Of a stretch of 33,732 nucleotides of DNA, positions 23,274 through 29,781 are shown piece after piece. The stretch lies in assembly GCA_016209605.1 (NCBI GenBank), contig JACQVS010000232.1, forward strand, positions 1 through 33,732, given 5' to 3'. The DNA comes from Planctomycetota bacterium (lineage in GTDB: Bacteria > Planctomycetota > UBA8108 > JACQVS01). Below the pieces are notes generated by a model, which worked only from the letters and a program-made list of their open reading frames with translations, was not told the origin of the DNA and did no database searches. Position 1 is the first letter of the stretch; each line of letters begins with the position of its first letter. The position numbers and the translations under genes were made by a program.

Positions 23274-25904
23274 TCACTTCCCCGGCGGACTCTTGATTTC
23301 AAACTCGAGCGGCTTTCCCTGCTGATCGGCGATCCGCAGCACGCTCGCCCAGCCGCCGCCGGAGTTGAGGACGGCGAGGAGGAGGCGGTTCGCGCCGGCC
23401 TGGAGCTGGACCGGCACGGAGTCCTGATCGAGCCCCACGCCGCGGTTGCCGGTGAAGGCGTGCACCTTCTTGCCGTTCAGCCAGCAGTGGATCTGGTCAT
23501 CGCTTCCCATCTTGAGGAGCGCCTCGCCGGCCGACTTCACGTCCACCTCGGCATAGAGGAACGCCCCCAGGCCATCGGCCTGCGCCACCGCCTCGAGCAG
23601 GTCGACGATGCCGCGGCTGTGGTCGGTCTCGTAGGCCTTCCAGCACAGGGAATCCTTCTCCACGAACGTCTCCTTGGCGGTATCGACGCTCTCCACCTTC
23701 ACCGCCGCCGCCCACTTTTCGAGGTCGTTCGAGGGAAACGGCCCGAGGATCCACCACCGGCTGACGGCGCCGGCCTGCCGGGCGAGATCGACGCTCACGC
23801 CCAGGCGCCGCAGGCGCCGCACGCACTGGGTGGCGGTGGCGTCATCGACGTCCAGGCTCAAGACCTGCCGGTAAATCGCCACGGCCTCTTCCCGGCGCCC
23901 TTCCGGCAGCCGCTCCGCCAGGCGGGCGGCGGCGCGGCCGGCCTCCCGCTGCAGGGGGCCCGGCTTGATGAAGGGCTTCACCCGCTCGAGCGCTTCCGGC
24001 CCGCCGATCTCGCCGATCCCCACGAGCGCCGGCCGCTTCTCCTCATCGCGGCCGGCGAGTTCGAGGACCTGGAGATAAACCCGCAGCGCCGCCGCCTTGT
24101 CCGCCGCCGCCGCCTTGCCCGCTTCAGATAGGGCCTCCGCCTGGCGCAAGCAGGCCTGCAGCGCCGCCGGCTTCAACTCAGCGGGGCCGGACTCGGCGGC
24201 CTGGAGGAGCAAGGGGAGGACGCTGGGATCATCGAGCGCCCCGAGCGCCGACAAGGCCGCGCCGCGCACCTTCTCATCCAGATCGCCCGCGAGCTGCTTC
24301 AGCGCCGGAAGAACCTTGGGGTGCTTCCTTCCTCCCAGCATTTGAGCCAGGGCCGCCTTGACCTCCGGCGGGGAGCCGCCCAGCTCGTTCAGGATCGCCT
24401 CGGTGGCGGCCTCGTCGCGGAAACGTCCCAGGGCCTGTACCGCCCCCTCCCGGGCCGCCCCCCTTTCCTTCTTCATCGCCGCGAGGAGGAGGGGGAATCC
24501 TCCCTCGATCCCGGTCCGGCCGAGGGCTTGATATGCCGCCTGACGCACGGCCGCGTCCGAGTCGCCGGCCGCCTGGAGGATCACCGGATAGCCGGCGGCG
24601 TTGCGCCGGCGCCCGAAGATCCGCACCAGGGCGGCGCGGGCTTCGGGGCTGCCGGCGCTCCTCCACCTTTCGGCCAGCGTGTCGCCGAGGTCCTTCGCCG
24701 CCAGCTCCGAGAGCGCCCGCTCGGCGGCGCCGCGCACCACCGCGCTGCCGTCCTCCAGCCTGGCCGCGAGCGGCGCCACCGCGTCGCTCCCGCCGATCTC
24801 CGCCAGCGCCTCGACGGCGGCCAGTCGGTCCGGATCGCCCGCCTCCGCCGCTTTTTTGAGAATCGCCGGCAGCGCGGCGGCATCCCGCCGCTTTCCCAGG
24901 ATTTCCAGGAGCGGGACGGCCTCCTTCTCGCCGGCCGCCTCGAGCCTCTGGACCAGCGCCGGCGTGGCGCCGCGGAGCGAGGCGAGGGCTTCCAGGGCGG
25001 CCTGGCGCACCTTGGCATCCGGATCCTCGAGGGCCGCGACCACCTTGGGGACCTCGCCGGGGATCCCCGCCTTGCCCAGCCCTTCCAGTCCGGCGCAGCG
25101 CCAGCGCCCTTCCCGCAAGAGCAGCTGGAGGAAGATCCGCCGCGCCGCCCCCCCCTCGCCGTTTTCGAGCAGCCGCCAGGCGAGGCGCACGTAAATTTCG
25201 AGAAGCTCCTCCAGCTCCTCGCCCCTGGCCTCGCCGAGGGCCTCCTCGAAGGAGTCCTGCCCCTGGCGGTCGCCGATCTCCGCCAGGGCGCAGAAGGCGG
25301 CCCGGCGGATGGCCTTGTCGTCGCTGCGGGCATACGAGGCGATGGGCCCGACGCTCAGGAGGTCGCGCCGGTTCCCAAGGGACCGGATCAGCGCCGCCTT
25401 GAACTCCCCCTCGCTCGCCTCCATCGCTTCCCGGAGCGCCCGGAGGGCCGGAAAGGTCGGATTGGCCTCGAGCGCCCGGCGCGCCGCGTCGCGAAGCTCC
25501 GCCTCCACCCTGGCATCGAGAAGCCGGCTCAAGGCCGACACCGCCTCGAAGCGGCCGATCTGCCCCAGGCGCCGCGCCGCCAGAACCTTCGCGGCGGCCG
25601 CCAGGCCTTCCTGGTCGAGCGCCCCCGCCAGGGCCAGGGCCGCGGCGCGGCGCTCGGCCTCCGCGCCCGGACGGGTGGCCGCGAAGCAGATCTTCTCGAT
25701 CTCCCGGTCAGCCTGCTCGCGCTCACCGGGGCTGGGGCTGGCGAGCTTGGGGAGAAGAGTTTGGAGACGCTGCGAAATCTCCTCAGGAGCCTCTGCAGAC
25801 GCGGAAAGGTATGAACCGCAGAGGACGCAGAGAACGCAGAGGGAAGAGAGAATAGAAGAGGTAAGTAGGTTTAAAAGCAGAAGTGATCGCCTGTGATTGT
25901 TCAT
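23274..25904 (-). CDS. Exported multi-HEAT-repeat protein with C-terminal beta-sandwich
   Basis: The function is unknown, and the architecture suggests a secreted scaffold or binding protein. The 876-residue protein has an N-terminal hydrophobic segment (7-38) that ends SASA and should act as a signal peptide. About 18-20 HEAT/PBS-lyase-like repeats fill residues 50-620 (for example ARSDDKAIRRAAFCALAEIG, DPDAKVRQAALEALASL, DSDAAVRQAAYQALGRTG, DLDEKVRGAALSALGAL). Residues 620-700 are helical. A galactose-binding-like or PA14-like beta domain follows (WWILGPFP, LYAEVDVKSAGEALLKMGSD, CWLNGKKVHAFTG, LQAGANRLLLAVLNSGGGW). The core of the signal peptide is encoded by an interspersed repeat. No ribosome-binding site is seen. 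It ends 21 bases from copy 2 of the GH127-like pair, tail to tail. Confidence 0.8.
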   Translation of the reverse strand: MNNHRRSLLLLNLLTSSILSSLCVLCVLCGSYLSASAEAPEEISQRLQTLLPKLASPSPGEREQADREIEKICFAATRPGAEAERRAAALALAGALDQEGLAAAAKVLAARRLGQIGRFEAVSALSRLLDARVEAELRDAARRALEANPTFPALRALREAMEASEGEFKAALIRSLGNRRDLLSVGPIASYARSDDKAIRRAAFCALAEIGDRQGQDSFEEALGEARGEELEELLEIYVRLAWRLLENGEGGAARRIFLQLLLREGRWRCAGLEGLGKAGIPGEVPKVVAALEDPDAKVRQAALEALASLRGATPALVQRLEAAGEKEAVPLLEILGKRRDAAALPAILKKAAEAGDPDRLAAVEALAEIGGSDAVAPLAARLEDGSAVVRGAAERALSELAAKDLGDTLAERWRSAGSPEARAALVRIFGRRRNAAGYPVILQAAGDSDAAVRQAAYQALGRTGIEGGFPLLLAAMKKERGAAREGAVQALGRFRDEAATEAILNELGGSPPEVKAALAQMLGGRKHPKVLPALKQLAGDLDEKVRGAALSALGALDDPSVLPLLLQAAESGPAELKPAALQACLRQAEALSEAGKAAAADKAAALRVYLQVLELAGRDEEKRPALVGIGEIGGPEALERVKPFIKPGPLQREAGRAAARLAERLPEGRREEAVAIYRQVLSLDVDDATATQCVRRLRRLGVSVDLARQAGAVSRWWILGPFPSNDLEKWAAAVKVESVDTAKETFVEKDSLCWKAYETDHSRGIVDLLEAVAQADGLGAFLYAEVDVKSAGEALLKMGSDDQIHCWLNGKKVHAFTGNRGVGLDQDSVPVQLQAGANRLLLAVLNSGGGWASVLRIADQQGKPLEFEIKSPPGK
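25814..25844. repeat. Interspersed 9-base tandem repeat (CGCAGAGNN) inside a signal peptide
   Basis: Three units, CGCAGAGGA, CGCAGAGAA and CGCAGAGGG (25818-25844), are preceded by AAC. This belongs to a widespread 'cgcagag' repeat type that is usually intergenic in environmental bacteria. Here it lies in the coding sequence of the HEAT protein, where on the minus strand it encodes SLCVLCVLCGS, the hydrophobic core of the leader. Confidence 0.75.
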
Positions 25905-25940
25905 GGAGGTTCAAAGCTGAGTGGTTAGGTTTGGGATTTT

Positions 25941-27182
25941 TCAAATCTGGAACGGCGCGCGCATCGGCCTATCGAGCCAGCGGCTGGCCTCCTCGTCGTT
26001 GATGATTTCTTCCTTCTCGGGGCTCCAGCGGATGGGGCGGTTGAGCCAGATGGCCAGGTTGCTCAGATGGCACACCGTCACCGAGCGGTGGCCGATCTCG
26101 ACGTCGCAGATCGGCCGATGCCGCGTCACCATCGCTTGCTGCCAGTCCTCGTGGTGGCCGGGGCTGCGGTAGAGGAGCGCATCGCCGGGCCCCAGCGGCT
26201 CGCGGGCGATCTCCTCGGGCTCGGCCTTGAAGTATCCGCGGTTGACGGTGATCTTCCCCTCGGCGCCTTCGAAGCGGACGCCGTTGGCGTCGAGCTGGCC
26301 GCACCGCACCGGAACGCCGCTCGCGTACTTGATGGTGACGTACTGCCTGTCCCCCTCGGGCGGAAGCACCTCTATTGGGCCGCCGCCGTCCATGCCCAGT
26401 CCCCACTGGGCGATGTCGAGGTGATGGGCCCCCCAGTCGGTCATCATGCCGCCGGAGTAGTCGCGGAAGGCGCGCCAGCGGAACGGATGGATCTCGTGAT
26501 GGTAAGGACGCCAGGGAGCCGGGCCGATCCACCGGTTCCAGTCGAGCCCCGTCGGTGGATCTTCCGCCGGCAGGTGGCAGGGGGAGGAGGTCCCCCAGAC
26601 GCCGACGAGCACCCGCTCGACCTTGCCGATGCGGCCGCTCCGCACCAGCTCGCAGGCCTGGCGGAACTCTCCGGAGGAGCGCTGCTGGCTGCCGGTCTGG
26701 AAGACGCGGGCATAGCGGCGCGCCGCCTCCACCATCTTCCGCCCCTGGCGGATGGTCAAAGAAAGCGGCTTTTCGCAGTAGACGTCCTTGCCGGCCTCGC
26801 AAGCGTGAATGGCGACGGGCGCGTGCCAGTGGTCCGGGACGGCGATCACCACGGCGTCGACATCCTTCCGGTCGAGCAGCTCGCGGTAGTCGTTGTAGAG
26901 ACCGCAGTGCGGCCCGGCGCGCTTTCCGGCCGCCTGCCGGTGGGCCTCATCGACATCGGCAATCGCCACGATGGGACAGCGTTTGTTCCCCAGGTAGCCT
27001 CCGAGGTGGCCGCTGCCCATGCCGCCGACGCCGATGAAGCCGATCCGGATGCGGTCGCTGGCGGAAGGATTATCGCCGGCGCCGAGCGATCCGGCCCGGG
27101 CGATGGCTGGAACGGCCAGGGCCGCGCCAACCGATTTGGCGGTTTGAGAGAGGAAGCGTCTTCGGGACCAGCGGGTGTGCAT
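25941..27182 (-). CDS. Tat-exported Gfo/Idh/MocA family oxidoreductase
   Basis: This would be an NAD(P)-dependent sugar or polyol oxidoreductase, probably folded in the cytoplasm and exported. The 413-residue protein begins with a twin-arginine leader (SRRRFLSQ, 6-13) ending at about residue 30. The Rossmann motif GVGGMG follows at 51-56, and the catalytic family motif EKP at 137-139 lies in DVYCEKPLSL. The C-terminal substrate domain has GGMMTDWGAHHLDIAQWG. Planctomycetes encode many such Tat-linked paralogues. GGGAG seven bases before the ATG supports the start. It is divergent from a second Gfo/Idh/MocA gene across 132 bases. The substrate cannot be told from the sequence. Confidence 0.93.
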   Translation of the reverse strand: MHTRWSRRRFLSQTAKSVGAALAVPAIARAGSLGAGDNPSASDRIRIGFIGVGGMGSGHLGGYLGNKRCPIVAIADVDEAHRQAAGKRAGPHCGLYNDYRELLDRKDVDAVVIAVPDHWHAPVAIHACEAGKDVYCEKPLSLTIRQGRKMVEAARRYARVFQTGSQQRSSGEFRQACELVRSGRIGKVERVLVGVWGTSSPCHLPAEDPPTGLDWNRWIGPAPWRPYHHEIHPFRWRAFRDYSGGMMTDWGAHHLDIAQWGLGMDGGGPIEVLPPEGDRQYVTIKYASGVPVRCGQLDANGVRFEGAEGKITVNRGYFKAEPEEIAREPLGPGDALLYRSPGHHEDWQQAMVTRHRPICDVEIGHRSVTVCHLSNLAIWLNRPIRWSPEKEEIINDEEASRWLDRPMRAPFQI

Positions 27183-27214
27183 AAGTTTTCTCCCTTGATA
27201 ATCTTTTGAAAGCT

Positions 27215-27243
27215 ATTTTAGCCCAAGAGGGGCTTTCCTTGAA
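27215..27243 (-). promoter_or_regulatory. Candidate promoter for the minus-strand Gfo/Idh/MocA gene
   Basis: On the minus strand TAAAAT (27215-27220) is preceded at 17 bases by TTCAAG (27238-27243). The -10 matches in five positions and the -35 in three. A start near 27208 would give a leader of about 26 bases containing the GGGAG ribosome-binding site. Confidence 0.33.
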
Positions 27244-27314
27244 GGCCCTTCATCGATTACAATCTGGAGCATCGATGTGGAGATTCATTTGATGACTTAA
27301 CTAGGAGTTGACTC

Positions 27315-28643
27315 ATGAGCGCCATCCCTCGTCGTGATTTCCTCAAGACCACCACCTCGATCACCGCCGCGGCGGCGATCGGCCTCAGCCCGTTCGGCAA
27401 GGCCCGCGCCGATGCCAACGACACCATCCGGGCCGCGGTCATCGGCCTCCACGGCCGCGGCGGCAGCCACGTCGATGGTTTCCAGCATCAGAAAGGCGTC
27501 GAGGTGGCGGCGCTCTGCGATGTCGACGAAAACGTCCTCGAGAAGGCCGCCCGGGAGTTTGAGAAGCGCACCGGGAAGAAGGTCGCCACCTACACCGACC
27601 TGCGCCGGCTCCTCGAGGACAAGTCGATCGACGTCGTGGGCATCGCCACCCCCAACCACTGGCACAGCCTGGCGGCCATCTGGGCCTGCCAGGCCGAGAA
27701 GGATGTCTACGTCGAAAAGCCGTGCTCGCACAACATCTTCGAGGGCCGCCAGCTGGTCAACGCCGCGCAGTACCACAAGCGCATCGTCCAGCACGGCACG
27801 CAGATCCGCAGCTCCGAGGCCATCCGCGAGGCCATGAAGCTCCTCCAGGAGGGGGTGATCGGCGACGTCTACCTCGCCAAGGGGCTCTGCTACAAGCGCC
27901 GCAACTCCATCGGCCGCACCAAGGAGGAGCCGCCCCCCAAGGGCGTTCACTACGACCTCTGGCTCGGCCCGGCGCCGGCGCGCCCCTTCACCCGCAACCG
28001 CTTCCACTACAACTGGCACTGGCACTGGGACTACGGCAACGGCGACATCGGCAATCAAGGCGTCCACCAGATGGACATTGCCCGCTGGGGGCTGGGAGTC
28101 GGCCTGCCGGAGAAGGCGCAGAGCATGGGCGGGCACTTCCTCTTCGACGACGACCAGGAGACCCCCAACACCCAGATCGCGGCATTCGGGTACCCCGGCG
28201 ACAAGCCGCACAAAAAGAAGATGCTGGTCTTCGAAGTGCGCCACTGGCTGACCAACCTGGAAGGCGGCAAGGAGGGGAAGGGCGGCATCGGCGTCGGCAA
28301 CCTCTTCCTCGGCTCCGAAGGCACCATGGAGATTCCGAGCTACTCCTCCTACCGAGTCTTCCTGGGCGAGAAGCGCGAGCCCGGCCCCAGCCGCGAGGCC
28401 GGCGGCGACCACTTCGCCAACTTCATCGCCGCCGTCCGGCAGCGCGATCCCAAGATTCTCAACGCCCCGATCGAGGAGGGCCATCTCACCTCGGCGCTGT
28501 GCCATCTGGCCAACGTCGCCTACCGCCTGGGCCGCACCTTGACGTTCAATCCCAAGGCGGAGAACTTCAACGGCGACGCCGAGGCCAACGCCCTCCTGAC
28601 CCGCGACTACCGCAAGCCCTTCGAGGTGCCGGGGACGGTGTAA
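27315..28643 (+). CDS. Tat-exported Gfo/Idh/MocA family oxidoreductase
   Basis: This is a second NAD(P)-dependent oxidoreductase of the family, not closely similar to its divergent neighbour. The 442-residue protein has a twin-arginine leader (PRRDFLKT, 5-12, hydrophobic to about 24). The Rossmann motif is VIGLHGRGG, with the EKP motif at 134-136 in DVYVEKPCSHN. The C-terminal domain has GNGDIGNQGVHQMDIARWGL and the final LTRDYRKPFEVP typical of planctomycete members. An AGGAG lies before the ATG and fixes the start. Its downstream neighbour is on the opposite strand, 4 bases from its stop. Export and sugar chemistry are inferred from the family, and the nearby glycosidases make a role in carbohydrate breakdown plausible. 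Confidence 0.93.
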   Translation: MSAIPRRDFLKTTTSITAAAAIGLSPFGKARADANDTIRAAVIGLHGRGGSHVDGFQHQKGVEVAALCDVDENVLEKAAREFEKRTGKKVATYTDLRRLLEDKSIDVVGIATPNHWHSLAAIWACQAEKDVYVEKPCSHNIFEGRQLVNAAQYHKRIVQHGTQIRSSEAIREAMKLLQEGVIGDVYLAKGLCYKRRNSIGRTKEEPPPKGVHYDLWLGPAPARPFTRNRFHYNWHWHWDYGNGDIGNQGVHQMDIARWGLGVGLPEKAQSMGGHFLFDDDQETPNTQIAAFGYPGDKPHKKKMLVFEVRHWLTNLEGGKEGKGGIGVGNLFLGSEGTMEIPSYSSYRVFLGEKREPGPSREAGGDHFANFIAAVRQRDPKILNAPIEEGHLTSALCHLANVAYRLGRTLTFNPKAENFNGDAEANALLTRDYRKPFEVPGTV

Positions 28644-28647
28644 TTTT

Positions 28648-29715
28648 TCAGCCCTCCAGCACCCGCACGATCTCGTCGCGAGCGAACTGCGGGAAGGCCC
28701 CCTTCCGGCCCTTGAGGTCGCGCCAGATGCAGCTCTCCTCGGCGGTCAGGGCGCCGATGAGGCTGGAGCGGATCCCCAGGTGGTCCTCGAGCGCCTTCCC
28801 GAGGCGCAGCGCCTCGTCCTCGGGCAGCACCGCGAGCAGCGAACCGGAGGCCAGGAGGCCGAAGGGATCGAGGCCGAAGTGCTGGCAGAGGGCCTGGGTC
28901 TCCGGCAGCACCTCCACCTCGCGCGCCGCCACGTCAATCCCGCAGTGGGTGAAGGCGGAGAGTTCCAGCAAGGCGGTGGCCAGCCCCCCTTCGGTGGGGT
29001 CGTGGAGGGCGTGGGAGAGGTAACGGGAGACGGCCAGCAAGGCCGCCTCGCGCACGCAAATCCCCGGCTTGACGAGGAGGTTCTCGGCACGGTCGCAGAA
29101 CTCCTTGCCGAAGGCCTGCTCCACCTCGGCGCGCCGCTCGCGGGCCAGGAGCGCCGTCCCTTCAACGGCGATCGGGCCGATGAGCAGGATGCGGTCGCCG
29201 GGCCGGGCTCGCGACGGGTCGATGCGCCGGTCCCGCTTCATGGTGCCGAGGAGCATGCCCACGGCCACCGGGCGGGTCACCGCATCGGTGATCTCCGTGT
29301 GCCCGCCCACCAGCGCCACCTCGTGGGTGCGGCAAGCCTCTCCCACCGACTGGAAGAGCGCCTCCACCTCGCTTTCCGCGGTGCCGGGCGGGAGCAGCAG
29401 GTCCATGACCAGCCAGCGCGGGTTGGCGCCGGTGGTGACGACATCGTTGATGTTGACCGCCAGGAGATGCGGGCCGAGCTCCATGGCCGTGAAGGTGATG
29501 GGGTCAGAGGAGGCCACCAGCATCTCCTCGGGCGGCGGCGCGATGATCGCCGCGTCGGCTCCCGGCCCGGGGCCTTGCAGCACCGCCGGCTCGAGAGGCG
29601 CAGCGGCCTTCAGGCACTTCTCGAGGAGCGGCGCCGGCAGCTTCCCCAAGGGGAGGGCCTCCTTCACCCCTTTTCCCGGCTTGATGGTTCGTCGCTCGCG
29701 AGGTCGTCGCTTCAT
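28648..29715 (-). CDS. HypE-like AIR synthase-related protein
   Basis: This belongs to the PurM/HypE/SelD/ThiL fold of ATP-binding enzymes. The 355-residue protein starts with a basic segment (MKRRPRERRTIKPGKG). GKLPAPLLEKCL and GPGADAAIIAPPP follow, which form the phosphate-binding region. The N-terminal AIRS domain contains ASSDPITFTAMELGPHLLAVNINDVVTTGANPRW and the C-terminal AIRS domain contains HDPTEGGLATALLELS and LLASGSLLAVLP. It is closest to HypE-like proteins, but it ends DEIVRVLEG and lacks the C-terminal PRIC cysteine that HypE uses to make the cyanide ligand of NiFe hydrogenase. No other hyp or hydrogenase genes are in the window, so a different ATP-dependent reaction is likely. 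The ATG was preferred to an upstream TTG. Confidence 0.85.
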   Translation of the reverse strand: MKRRPRERRTIKPGKGVKEALPLGKLPAPLLEKCLKAAAPLEPAVLQGPGPGADAAIIAPPPEEMLVASSDPITFTAMELGPHLLAVNINDVVTTGANPRWLVMDLLLPPGTAESEVEALFQSVGEACRTHEVALVGGHTEITDAVTRPVAVGMLLGTMKRDRRIDPSRARPGDRILLIGPIAVEGTALLARERRAEVEQAFGKEFCDRAENLLVKPGICVREAALLAVSRYLSHALHDPTEGGLATALLELSAFTHCGIDVAAREVEVLPETQALCQHFGLDPFGLLASGSLLAVLPEDEALRLGKALEDHLGIRSSLIGALTAEESCIWRDLKGRKGAFPQFARDEIVRVLEG

Positions 29716-29781
29716 GATGAAAATCAGGGCCAGGGGCAACAAAAAAACTGGTCAATTACCCGAATTTCCATCATATTATAG

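Noticed and set aside
25814..25844. Repeat considered as a CRISPR fragment
   Set aside because: The units are 9 bases long without spacers, and no cas genes are present.
27183..27314. Promoter for the plus-strand Gfo/Idh/MocA gene using TACAAT at 27258-27263
   Set aside because: The only -35-like sequence (TTGAAG) is 13 bases away, too close for a standard promoter.
28648..29715. Hydrogenase maturation locus
   Set aside because: The only HypE-like gene lacks the catalytic tail and no other hyp or hydrogenase gene is nearby.
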